From Leucocoprinus leucothites (taxonomy: Eukaryota; Basidiomycota; Agaricomycetes; Agaricales; Agaricaceae): a stretch of DNA of 64,000 bases. Below the pieces are notes generated by a model, which made no database searches, was not told where the DNA came from, and worked only from the letters and a program-made list of their open reading frames with translations. Below, piece by piece: positions 36,831 through 47,665 of this stretch; the first letter of the stretch is position 1; every line of letters starts with the position of its first letter. The position numbers and the translations under genes are program-made. Location: assembly GCA_013368445.1 (NCBI GenBank), contig JAACJO010000010.1, forward strand, positions 682,001 to 746,000, read 5' to 3'.

Positions 36831-37069
36831 GGCCGTAAGTCTTCTGGAGCGGACTCGAACAAAACTTGCGAGATTTAAATTAATTCACTCCACTAGCTAG
36901 ATCCAGGATGTATCGTATTTCCAGGCCTTCATTCGAACATGGATCGGTCGACATTCAGAATTATGGAATCTAATTGTATCAGTCAGTCTACACACACACT
37001 GCACGATCTCTGCATAAATACATACATCACCCAATCCTTCCTTCCTCCCTGTCCATCCCACCATCAGAA

Positions 37070-40000
37070 TCAGAAAAACCATTTCCCATTCAACCTTTTC
37101 TTCCTAACAACCGGCCTCGCCACCAAAATCGCAACACTCAACCCAACAACAGTCCACACCAGCTGCTTCTTGTTAAATCCCTCACTCAACAAATCAAACG
37201 TCCCTGACGGTTGCGTCCGCGTCAAAAACATATCCAAACCCTCACTCAAAACAAGTGACGTCGATTCGAGTAATGAGGGGGTGGTAGTGATACGTTGTGT
37301 GTGCACTACGTCGTAGGTGTGTGAGAGTGCGAGTTTTGGGTTGTCAGGGAGGAGAGGATCGTATTGTGATAATCCTTCTTCGAGGTCGCTGTTGCTGGGC
37401 TTGGTACGGGGACGACGAGGGTCGAGAAGTCGTCGGGGATAAGATTGGATTTTGTTGGATTTTGTTGCAACTGAGAGAGAGAGAGAGAGAGATCAGTACT
37501 TCAGTAGTGGAATTGATTGAGTAAGAAGATATTACCTATCACATCCTTCAAAGAAATCCCATACTTTGTCTTCGTCATCGCAATCGCCGTAATGCCCTGC
37601 GTGAACACAAACGAATCTTCAAACACTTTAATCCGACTCGTCGAATCCGCAAAACTGGATGTTTCTGAACTAACAAACCGCCAATCATCAGCCCACAAGT
37701 ACCCAACATAAAGTGTAGAACTCACCTCTTAGTCTTCTCATCAACATCACCCTCATACATCTCCACGCTCACCATCCTCCATCCTCTCGCCTCCTCCACC
37801 GCCGCCTCCTCGGGATCGTAGTAATGGTACACCAACCAGTTCTCCGTCAACACCGCCTTGACGTCACATCTGCTACCTACTCCAGGAGCAGGTAACATCG
37901 CGCGGTAGAGGATCGACCCTTTCACCGTATCAACAACGTATACACCACATCCTCCTCCGGAACCCAGCTTCTTCCCCTCTTTCGCCTCTGCGCCTTCCGT
38001 AGGTTTGCTTGATGCAAGGGGTGATGAGGGTGCCTGAGTTGTAAGCACAACGCTCATATGCGGATTCAAATACTTATACAACGTCGTCCTATTCGCCAGC
38101 ACCTTCCCAAAGTTCGCCACGGGACCCTGAGACGGACTGACAAGTCCAACAACGTCTTCATTATCGGGTAACGATAACGTCCACACTGGATACGCAACAA
38201 GCCGATCTTTACTTAGCTCATCATTCATGGCTAGTTGATGGCCCATTAATCGACGGCGTTTGAGCTGGCCGGGTTGGTTTTGAGAGGTGGAAGTGTCGAT
38301 GGTGGTGCGCAGAGGGAAGTAGAGGGATAACGTGAGGTTATGCACGAGTTGGCTGGCTTCCTGAGTGTCGGGGTATGTGTAGACCTGAAAGGTAGTGAGT
38401 AAGTAGTGGTGTGGGGGTGGATAAGAGAAGCGGAGGACGAACCTGGAGGAACTCGTCAAGGAACATGACGACTTTCTGACCCTCATGCTCAAGGAGGTAC
38501 GACTCCACAATCGGGCCTTGCACGACATCGATGCCTTCAAGCACCTCATTATGATCAATCTTTCCGGTTGCGTCTTCACCGGTCGCAGCATCAATGTGGA
38601 ACACCACAGTATCCACCAAAGTCTAAAAATCCATCATCAGTACCAAACTAACCAAAGCAAAACCTCGAACGCATCTCACATTATCAGCTCTCCTCTGAGC
38701 AACAATAACCACATCCGACATACTTCCCTTCCCTCTCCCACTCCCTCCCTCACCCAACCCAACACCCTCCCCGTTAAACACAAACATCTTCACAGGAATA
38801 ACTCTCCCGCCCACCTGTGCAGCCCACCCCAGGCCCAACAACCTTGTCCAAACAACTTCACCCGTAGCTGAATCCAAACCATACACTTTCCCAAACATCG
38901 TAGCTACAACGATGATTTGTCGGAATCCGAATTCGTCGCGGACGAGGGAGAGTTGGTCGCCAGGTTGGATGTTGAGTTTGGTTGGGAGTTGGCTGAGGGT
39001 GGATTGGGAGGTGAAGAAACGTTCGGTGAAGTGTAAGATGTACGCGGGAAGTTTCTATGCGGAGGGAGGGTAAGAATATAGTTAATGTATGCGTCACTGA
39101 AAGAGGATATTTTCTTACCTGTAAATCAGCAATATGTCGACCAACTCTCGCAAAGAACGTCTCTCCTTCATGATCACCCACAACCGCCGTCGGGGGTGGC
39201 AACTCCACAAAGCCAGAAACCACGCTCGTAGTCAACGCTTCATCTCTATTCCACTTCGGTTTTGCGTCTTCAAGGAGTTGCACGTTACCAGTGTAGGTTG
39301 AGATGAGGACTTGAGGATGAATGTCTTCTGTGCTGGTGCCTTTTGCATTGAGCGCGGCAAATGCAAGTACCCCGTCATTTGCGGTGTCGAAATTGAAATA
39401 ACTAATGTGGAGATCTTGTGTGCCAGAGTAGATTTCTAATGCAAGTTGCTGAGGGTGATGCGGATCAGTGAATGAGAATATGGAGGAAAAGAGGTCTGCA
39501 AACCATTACGGAGTTTTCCCAATAGATTCTCGCGATGTGGGCGCGACCAGTTTCGTCTACGTTGCCGGTGTATACTGCCTGAGGTCGTTCGTCAAGTGGT
39601 ACCTAGAAAATCGGTTTCAAAATTGTACGAGCTATACCTGTCTGTTGGTAAAGCTTACATCGTCCTTGAACTCGTGTACGCTCTTGATACCATTCTCAAC
39701 CAATTTGACAATCCTCCCCGTCCCATCCTTCTTAATAGCCACGATGTGCCCGTCATCGGTCAAACCGACATCAACAAGAAGGTCAAATTCCACACTTTTC
39801 ACGGCAGTAGGTTTCTCATTCAACTGCGGTACGAGAGCAACGTGCTTGAGGCTGCCTTGCTCTAACCAGACGATTCTATTATTCTCGGAAATTCCGTTCG
39901 AGAGAACATAGAAATCGACGATAGGGTCTTTGATACTTGATGGGATGTTCGCGCTTGTTATGAGCTCGCCGGTTTCGGGAACCATGGAGGTGACATGGAG

Positions 40001-40801
40001 GGTATATGATTCGAGGGATTTGGCGATGCCAACGAAGTATAGTGCGGAGGGAGTCAACACCAGTTTTGTGTGGATGACTAGGGAGCTGAACACGCAACGA
40101 AGTCAAGCAATCTTGTGTGTAATGTAAAGTGATAAGAGCGTACCTGGCATCGGGCATAGTGAACTGCCAGTGGATTTCTCCAGTCTTTTGATCTATGCGG
40201 TAGAAAGTGTGTCCATTTGTTAAGACATAGATATCCGTGCTGTTATCGCCACCAAAAGTGATGTGTTTTCCAAAGAAGTGAGGTTCCGAGAGATGACCGA
40301 GTTCTGGTGGGTGTAGCTGCTTCTCGAGCAGCAGGACACCGGTATGAATATTGAATGTTCGTAGAATAGCGCCTCCTGGGCCGGAGAGGGTAGCAACAAC
40401 TGCAGGGAATATATCGTTAATCAAAGTTGGTTTCATACGGTAGTCTTTGTTCTTACCATCATTATGGGTGTAATATCCTGCAATCCTATCTTCCGCGTCA
40501 AAGACATATCGCCATGCTGTGGAACATTTGGATAAACCGGTATTACTAGAGTTGTTATAATTGGCTCACCGACGTGTCCATCCTCCGGATTCAGCGCTGC
40601 TAGTACATTGCTTGTTGTCGCCGTCAAAATAATGTCTTTTCCTCCCACACGTCGGAATGCCGGTGCAGTCGAACTACTGGCCACAAGTGGTACGCCAACC
40701 AGCTGTTTGTACCAGTCTACCACACCAATGTCTGTTTGATGTATAGCATGTACAAAACATGCTTGTAATACAAGTAACAGCGTCCAGAATAGAGGCCGCA
40801 T
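37070..40801 (-). CDS. EMC1: EMC1, ER membrane protein complex subunit 1
   Basis: Large multi-exon gene for the EMC subunit that forms the lumenal beta-propellers and helps insert membrane proteins into the ER. Start at 40801 with a signal peptide (MRPLFWTLLLVLQACFVHAI) and the family's N-terminal block TDIGVVDWYKQLVGVP. Propeller repeats include RVGGKDIILTATTSNVLAAL, GGAILRTFNIHTGVLLLEKQ, YRIDQKTGEIHWQFTMPDAR and LPDNEDVVGLVSPSQG. The conserved C-terminus has YGISLKDVI, YDPLLPDNPKLALSHTYDVV and GTFDLLSEGFNKKQLVWTVV with a single membrane helix (VVGLSVAILVARPVV) and a short basic cytoplasmic tail ending NGKWFF. The order and ends match the family; length is about 1000 residues. It is divergent from the phosphatase gene 174 bases away. 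The last intron uses a (CT)n microsatellite as its polypyrimidine tract. Confidence 0.92.
37473..37492. repeat. (GA)10 microsatellite inside an EMC1 intron
   Basis: Ten GA units on the + strand. On the coding strand this reads (TC)10 and runs straight into the AG acceptor of the last EMC1 intron (exon starts at 37470, V|ATKSNKI). Confidence 0.9.
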
Positions 40802-40975
40802 GGTCTCTTCGTACTACGTAGTCGTTGTCGTAGTCGTCGTTGTCGTGTCCGTTGTGGCAATAGTAAACGTCAGTGACCGAAATTCCAGATCAATATTGAC
40901 ACGTGCCTTGCATTCAGGGTCCACCATCATCATCTCTCCTGTCCCTCCCCTCCCTCCTCTTAATCTACTTCCACA
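40802..40975. promoter_or_regulatory. Bidirectional promoter/5' leaders of EMC1 and the PP2A-like phosphatase
   Basis: Only 174 bases lie between the two divergent start codons. The EMC1 side (about 40810-40856) is an imperfect GTC/GTT repeat. The phosphatase side (about 40921-40971) is a pyrimidine-rich tract (CTCTCC, CCTCCC) just before its ATG, as is usual for highly expressed fungal genes. No TATA box is evident on either side. Confidence 0.6.
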
Positions 40976-42448
40976 ATGCCATCGTTCAATCCAGACGGAT
41001 GGATATCCCAACTCATGGAATGCCAACATCTCGCAGAAGGAGACATGAAAATCCTCTGCGACCACGTCCGCGCTATCCTCCTCGAAGAATCCAACATTCA
41101 ACCCGTCTCGAGCCCAGTCACCATCTGCGGTGACATTCATGGTCAATTTTGGGATTTACTAGAGCTATTGAGGAAGGGAGGAAATGTACCGGAGACAAGT
41201 TATATTTTCATGGCACGTAGTAGGTTTTACGCTTGGTTGTAGACTGGGACGAGGCGGGCAGCCAGGCCTACTTCTGTTGGCTTACCTGACGCTGCGTTAT
41301 GTTAGGGTGATTTTGTTGATCGGGGACATTACTCTTTGGAGACTGTGTCGCTATTGTTCGCACTAAAGGCAAGGTCAGCTTTTCTTTCTCTTTTCATAGC
41401 GTCTCTTGTATCTCATCTAGACCCAGATACCCTGATAAAGTCACCTTACTAAGAGGCAACCACGAAAGCCGACAAATCACCCAAGTCTATGGATTCTACG
41501 GTATATATCCTACTACAACACCCTCCTTCATTCGGCACTCAGTCTTATTCACAGACGAATGCCAACAGAAATACGGCAGCGCAACAGTATGGAAAGCTTG
41601 CTGCAGCGTCTTCGATTACCTCAACCTCGCTGCCGTGAGTAGTGAACCCCGTCTCCACCTCCAAATGTTAACGCCAAAAAGATCATTGATGGCGAAACAC
41701 TATGTGTACACGGAGGTCTATCACCGGACATTCGAACGCTAGACCAAATTCGTGTACTGTCGCGTGCACAAGAGATCCCTCACGAAGGCGCCTTCTGCGG
41801 TTCGACATCCTCCTTCGTCTCTCATAACTGTATCTTACTCATATTTCATGGTATAGATCTAATGTGGTCAGACCCAGACGACATCGACAACTGGGCAGTC
41901 AGTCCTCGCGGTGCAGGATGGTTATTCGGCGGAAACATCACACGACAAGTAAGCACTTTACCGTACGCGTCACTTATCTTATCTTATCATCCTCCTACCT
42001 ATTTTTGGCTCCTCCTCCCGCTCTTTAATCCCTTCCCCCTGGTGGTTATGACTGCTAACAGTTCAACCATACAAACTCCCTTCAACTAATCGCACGCGCA
42101 CATCAACTCGTACAAGAAGGATTCAAGTACATGTTCGATGAACAGCTTGTAACTGTTTGGTCTGCACCGAACTATTGCTATCGGTACGTCTTGTCCCTCC
42201 TCTCTCTGACGTTCTACAAGAGGATTCTCACTTTGTTTTTCGGGGTTGTAGATGCGGAAACATGGCATCAATAATGACAGTACACGAAAACGGTGAACGG
42301 ACTTTTACGGTATACGATGCTGCAGAGGAGAACGAACGAGATCGGGGAAAGATTGCTGGTCGTATGGTACGCTCACTCTCGCTCTCGCTTTTTTGTACGG
42401 TTTAAACTAATTTAAAAAAATTCGTAGAATATGCCTTACTTTGTATGA
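40976..42448 (+). CDS. PP2A-like Ser/Thr protein phosphatase catalytic subunit (PP4/PP6/PPG1 type)
   Basis: Multi-exon gene with the full PPP catalytic core. Start at 40976 ([13 protein letters not shown]), then [16 protein letters not shown], the metal-binding [82 protein letters not shown], and a C-terminus ending MNMPYFV at TGA 42446-42448. The EESNIQPV and [12 protein letters not shown] blocks place it with PP4/PP6/Sit4/Ppg1 phosphatases rather than PP1. The last residues PYFV vary from the usual YFL that is carboxymethylated in PP2A-type enzymes. The first intron (41213-41305) starts with GC rather than GT: only ATG|GCACGT...TTAG|GGTGAT restores FMGDFVDRG. All catalytic motifs are intact. 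The exact subfamily is not settled from sequence alone. Confidence 0.92.
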
Positions 42449-42625
42449 TACTACGGTTTATTATTGCACATATTTTTCCGCTCGAATTTGCGTTTGTCTG
42501 GCTCCTGCCCCAGACGATGAACCTCAGACTCTGGACCGCCTCTAACTCGGAATTCACCAGCAATAGGCATTATCCCTCAGCTAGACAGCACAATATTTCC
42601 CTCTTCCCTCCATGAGACGGGCTTT

Positions 42626-44130
42626 CTACTCGTCGGCCTTCGGAAGGTTCTTCAAGACATCTGAATTCTGCGGAGAGATATCAATGACGTCTCCCTCAAA
42701 TCCTTTAATCTGGTCCTTATCTTGAGCCAGTGTGACGCCCGATTGCGTATTGCTCTGATTGAATCTACTTCTGAGCTGAGCTGGTGATGGTCGCCTCCAA
42801 AACAAATACGCTTCCAGCAAGTCCTACAACCAATCTCGTCAGTAAGACAGGTTCCATCGTTCCGTCCCCTAGAATCAAACCTTTTGGGTACCGAAAGCCA
42901 ATGCGTTGAAAATAGATACTAATATCAAAGTCAGTATTTCTAATTTCTCTGACATAACTATGATTTGCCTGAGCTACTTACATACGGGATATAGAACAGG
43001 TTCGAACTGTGACATTTCCTCTGAGGTGGCCGGAACGAACGCCAAAATTGCCATCCTAAGGATATTTTCCATCAATCACTGCCGGGCTAGCTAGAAATAG
43101 TCACCTACAGAAATGCAATGGCCGTAGTCAAGGTGAATAAGATCATCTTGACATAAACAACCAAATATGCTCGGCTGTCGGATCCTATCGTAGCCCTGAT
43201 TATAGCCCAGTTACGGTACAACTGACATCCCGTCCAAGCTGAATTTTCCGTATCAGAACTTTCAACTTTGCACTCTGATGACCAACACATAGAATAAATA
43301 TCACGAAGGCGAAGGCTACAATTGACGCAGTGACAATGTTCCTGCCATGATGAACGCTCAATGTGAGCTTTTCACCCATACATATTCAGATCACCACTGA
43401 CGACGTCTGGTTCGGAAAATAGCAATGAAAGGGAGGATTGGTTAACCCAAGTTTTGTTAATTGACCTTCATGGAAAATTTCCTGGTCATACTGGAATCAG
43501 TTACGCGCTCGAGACAATGATGATACGTGACCTGCCACTAGGTTCTCGACTACCATGAGAATGAAGACAAACCATGATGCGATTATGAGCTGTGTCTATT
43601 AAATGTGGTATCTCTTTCGTAAATCAAAAACTCACAGGGACAACTCTGAATCGCATAAAGCTTGCGCTAGTGTTTCCACGCTTGAGGCCGGTAATTGTGC
43701 AGTAGAACTGCAGAAAAGAGAAAAGAGTGGTCAAGGATAACGAATCAACTGGTAGATTGAGCACACGGCATTGCAATTCTACCTCAACGTAATATGCCAG
43801 CATTGCCATGGCCGCACTGAAAGAAACAACAGTGAAGCGTAACAACAATAAGACTTGGTTTGCCGTTACTTACAGAGGGGGCGAGGCATACATCAAAACT
43901 GATTGAAGGACACAAAGGGCCAATGGTCCTTTTTCATTTATGTTCTGTTGGTTCCCAATAGCGAAACAATAAGTCACGGCAAATACGAGCCATCCGACCA
44001 CCGCGTTATACCAACCGGGACTCCGTTTAATTTGGCGGCAGAAAGTGGCCGTGAGTAAGACGCTAGCAAGCATGATAGTCGCAGTCAGTGCTATCACATC
44101 ATACACAACAACGACAGCTGGGAGAGGCAT
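42626..44130 (-). CDS. 7TM-like membrane protein, family copy E
   Basis: Start taken at 44130 (MPLPAVVVVYDVIALTATIM), because it aligns with the starts of copies A and F; an upstream in-frame Met lies at 44193. Exon 1 has RSPGWYNAVVGWLVFAVTY and GPLALCVLQSVLMYASPPL. The tiny exon codes AAMAMLAYYVE, followed by GLKRGNTSASFMRF and a TM4 exon with ASWFVFILMVVENLVAG. The signature exon reads AWTGCQLYRNW ... SRAYLVVYVKMILFTL. A TM7 exon contains FEPVLYPV and NALAFGTQK, and the last exon has EAYLFWRRPSPAQLRSRF and FEGDVIDISPQNSD before the stop at 42626. It converges on the phosphatase gene. Exon order matches copies A-C and F. Tail and loop motifs place it with A and F, though it is the most divergent of the three. 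Confidence 0.72.
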
Positions 44131-44208
44131 CTTATAAAGAGAACTATTCTGGTGGCAGCCGGGGATTGAGTTGAAGGAAAACAAGGAATACACTGTTATG
44201 GTCTGCTA

Positions 44209-44215
44209 TTATATA
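44209..44215 (-). promoter_or_regulatory. TATA box of 7TM-like copy E
   Basis: TATATAA on the - strand, about 80 bases upstream of the start codon at 44130. Spacing matches the TATA box of copy F. Confidence 0.55.
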
Positions 44216-44649
44216 CAAGTATGCTGGCATTAAAGATCTGATGATGGTAGGAGGTCAGCCAGCCTACTACAATCATTCTCAGGATACACCAGTGCTGTAT
44301 GATCATTGAAATCAATCCAACCGACAAGTGGGTTCTGTTGGCATTGATTCAGATGTAACCTTTCCCTATGATAATCATTACAGAGCCATCATGAAATATA
44401 CCAGCTAAGCTGGGAAGCTGCGGCTCTGAAGAAATATAAGAGAAGGTGGTAGTGTTGCATTTAAGGCATGTTGTATCTTGACTGGAGTGGTTAGAGGACG
44501 AACCTTGACAATTAATTGACTAAAATGTGAGGTTGTACTATCAACTCGGCTTTTCCAAATTGATCTGGGAAATCGAAACTCTAGACCAGCCCTAGACAAT
44601 TTGATTACATGAATACATCATGTGTCAAGGTTAAACCCAAGTCTCTATT

Positions 44650-44825
44650 CCAGTCTGTTCCGTTGGACCGGTGGACCATAATTATACTGATGGAGGCATT
44701 ATTTTTCCTGTAGTGGCGTAGAACACTGCTAGTACGACCTCACTCAATATAGCAAGAAGTTGTTCCTCTCAGGACATCGCCGTGTATCCGAGAGAAATAA
44801 TGCCAGAAATAATGCACGAATTGTT
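44650..44825. repeat. Degenerate direct repeat, left copy
   Basis: Aligns with 47250-47405 in the same orientation. Shared blocks include CCTGTTCCGT-like, CAATTATA/TAATTATACTGATG-like, AGGACATC, and a near-identical end ATAATGCCAGAAATAATGCAC. It lies about 520 bases upstream of copy E; the other lies about 720 bases upstream of copy F. No coding content recognised. Confidence 0.75.
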
Positions 44826-44928
44826 TGACAAAAGATAGAAGCTGCTGAAAGTTTCCGATGAACCATTGATAAGTCCGAAACCAGTGGGGTCTCTCAGCAT
44901 TTACATAAAACTGTATTCTACCACTCTT

Positions 44929-46527
44929 CTACGCCATGTTCCCGGTAAGGGTATCTGAGTTAGAAGGTGAGATATCAATAACCTCTCCCTCATATTTATT
45001 ACTCCCTTGACTAATTGTCGCAAACGAGGGGGTGCTTTTTTGTGGAACCTGATGATGTGAAGACCTGGCAGCAAAAGAAGAGGTCATCATGGCATCATGG
45101 TGAAAAACGATGGACCTTAATTGTGCTGATGGTTTTCGCCAGAACAAATAGGCTTCCAGAAGGTCCTAAGAATTTCAGATTTAGTGTAATAGTCTCTTTG
45201 GGTAGACTCTACATATATGACCTTTTGTGTGCATAATACAATAGCATTAATGATTGATCCTGGATTAAAATGAGCTGTAGGCTTGTGACGGGAGACTAAG
45301 CCATGATTTTGTCTCACCCAAAGGATAGGCCAGAGGCTGAAGAATTCCCACTACCTGAAGAGAATGATCATCAAAACGGACAAGGTTTAGGAACACTAAT
45401 CTGAAAGAGATGCGCTATAAACTGCTGAGAATTTGTGTGGTATGTGATGTAGTACGCACCCCAATGCGCCTGTCGTGCACAGGGTGCTGATGGTCAACTT
45501 TATGTAGACCGCCAAACAGGCCCTATGATTCACTCCTGCCTGTAATTGATTAAGGGAGGCCCAGTTATGGTAAAGAGTCCATCCTGTCCATGCTGGGTAT
45601 TGAACAAGTGAATTAATGAGTGGACACATGTCTCTTATTGTCACAGGCTGCCATACGGCTTAAAGAACCTACCTCCCAGTGGTATTGCGATTATCGTCGT
45701 CAAGCCCAAAATTGATGCTAAAACTGCGTGCGGAATGCTGTCACTGGGGGCTGTGAGCACTTCAAAACAAAGATGCTATAGAGTTTTTACTGACAGTGCT
45801 ACAGGTAAGCTCCATGTGTGACTCGAGATGTGGCATATGTATGGAGGCTCAGAGCGCATGACTTTCGAACCCTGTCCCCCAAGAAAGAGCACCTTATGAG
45901 TAGCCAGATCAGTACGTGTTTCTAAGTATGTCATTTATAAACCCTATGGCGCCTACCATCAGGACCTCGGCTATCACCAAAATAAAAACGATCCAAGGTG
46001 CAGACACAAGCTGGCATCAAGGATCAGTGAGCATGACTGAAAAAGGATCAATTCGAAGATCAACCAACAGCTGTCATTCTGTAACCAGTGTGGGTAGCGA
46101 AATTGCCGGATTTTACATTTCTCACCACAAAACAAAACTGAGAAAAATTCAGTAGGTACAATAGGAGCAGACAGACATGATAACCTCAATAAAGTAGGTT
46201 AACGTGCCACAAAGTGCTCTTGCAATAGGACTAATTAGATCCACTGCATGCAATAGACAGCAGCAATTTCGAGACTCACAGTGCAGGTACGGAATAAATC
46301 ATGACCGTCTGGAAGGCGCAAAGCCCATGAGGGGGGCCTGGCCTACTTTCCTGATGTCCAATAAGGAGTGCATAACCGACAGCATAGACCAACCAACCAG
46401 ACACAATACTATACCAGCCAGCGGTGCGTTTGACAGTTGGAGAGAAGATTGCCGGAAGTAAGGCACCGACGAACATGCAGATACTGAGTAAAATCAAAGC
46501 GTTGAAAATTATCACAGAGACCTCCAT
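44929..46527 (-). CDS. 7TM-like membrane protein, family copy F
   Basis: Closest relative of copy A despite lying 33 kb away on the other strand. Start at 46527 (MEVSVIIFNALILLSICMF). Exon 1 has RTAGWYSIVSGWLVYAVGY, LLIGHQES and GPPHGLCAFQTVMIYSVPAL. Next are RALCGTLTYFIE, FCFVVRNVKSGNFATHTGYR, LVSAPWIVFILVIAEVLM, KVLFLGGQGSK...PPYICH, IIAIPLG, AWTGWTLYHNWASLNQL with CLAVYIKLTISTL, and the tail FWRKPSAQLRSIVFHHDAM ... KYEGEVIDISPSNSD to TAG at 44929. The TM4, loop and tail exons align with copy A almost residue by residue, so the two copies probably diverged recently or were kept alike by selection. No disabling change seen in the exons traced. Confidence 0.75.
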
Positions 46528-46610
46528 AAGTGCATGAAGGAAGCTGTTGATAACAATCTGAGAGCGTGAAAAGGGGAGAGGAGAGGCAGGAGTTTGGGCT
46601 CGAAGACCTT

Positions 46611-46617
46611 ATTTATA
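46611..46617 (-). promoter_or_regulatory. TATA box of 7TM-like copy F
   Basis: TATAAAT on the - strand, about 85 bases upstream of the start codon at 46527, followed by a purine-rich strand toward the ATG. Confidence 0.6.
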
Positions 46618-47249
46618 CCGAGTATCTGACAGGCAGATCAGTTGAAGTGCAAATAACTCAGGACAATCAATTCCATGAGTTTGGGCCTGGTTGGGGTCTA
46701 CCCAAGAATATATGATCTGTTACTGATGCAAGGCTACTTGCATGGATTTTTATGGGATGCAGCGCAGTTGAGATAGATGGCCATGGCTTGTACTGAAAGC
46801 GATGGTCAGGTAACCAAGCAGCCGCGATCGCGCATGGGATGCAGTGAGGGTGGTGGGTTTCCAACCTCCCATCAGCAAAGTCCTTAGTGCTGAATTATGC
46901 GAGGAGATGATCGAAAAGACCTCTCCTTCAGATTTTTCAATTCCATGCGGACGCTAAGCTAGAGCGTAGTGTTCAAGTTTTGCACACCGCCCGGCAGCAC
47001 ACTCGTACTGGATCCGTGCTCAAATTCTTCAACAGAGGGGCTTGATGATCAGATGTAGGATCTCAGTGGATGAAAATTCATCCCCCAGATCTGAGGTAGC
47101 ATGATTGTCAAATCCTATGCGCAGATAAACAGCCCGGTTGAACACACAACTATTATGCCGGCTGTGGGTAAGATCAGCTGCTAGAGTGAGGATACTTCAG
47201 GAAGAACATGCGATAACTTTAGATGAACCCCATCCTGGAAGTTCAAGTC

Positions 47250-47405
47250 AGGCCTGTTCCGTAATGGTGGACGACAATTATATTGATGCAATAGCGTGGA
47301 GTGTTGAAACCTTACCTCGCTCAAGATAGCGAGCAGTTGCTCCTCTTAGGACATCATCGTTTATCCAATATAAATAATAATGCCAGAAATAATGCACAAA
47401 TCGTA
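47250..47405. repeat. Degenerate direct repeat, right copy
   Basis: Partner of 44650-44825 in the same orientation. It lies upstream of copy F as its partner lies upstream of copy E, consistent with a duplicated gene-plus-promoter unit. Confidence 0.75.
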
Positions 47406-47665
47406 TGGCGGAAGGTAAAGCGATTCATCGAGAAGAAAGAAGGAATAATGCATGATAAGTATACATGTGAAACGTGCATGGGAAAGCTAGAAGACGAGAG
47501 AAATCGTGAGTAATACTGAAAACAAGTGAAAGAGCGAGGACAAGAAAACGCATATCGGTGCACAGCACATCAAGAATCAGAATAATGCATGGAAAGCAAG
47601 ACTAGTATCCACCGAACTGGCCCGATCACAGGGCCTCCATTCAACCTCACACGAATATCAGTCAC

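Larger units (their letters stand above)
46528..47665. other. Intergenic upstream of copy F
   Basis: Contains the copy F promoter and the right copy of the direct repeat. No gene supported; the + strand frames at 46204-46461 and 47138-47329 are shadows or chance. Confidence 0.6.
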
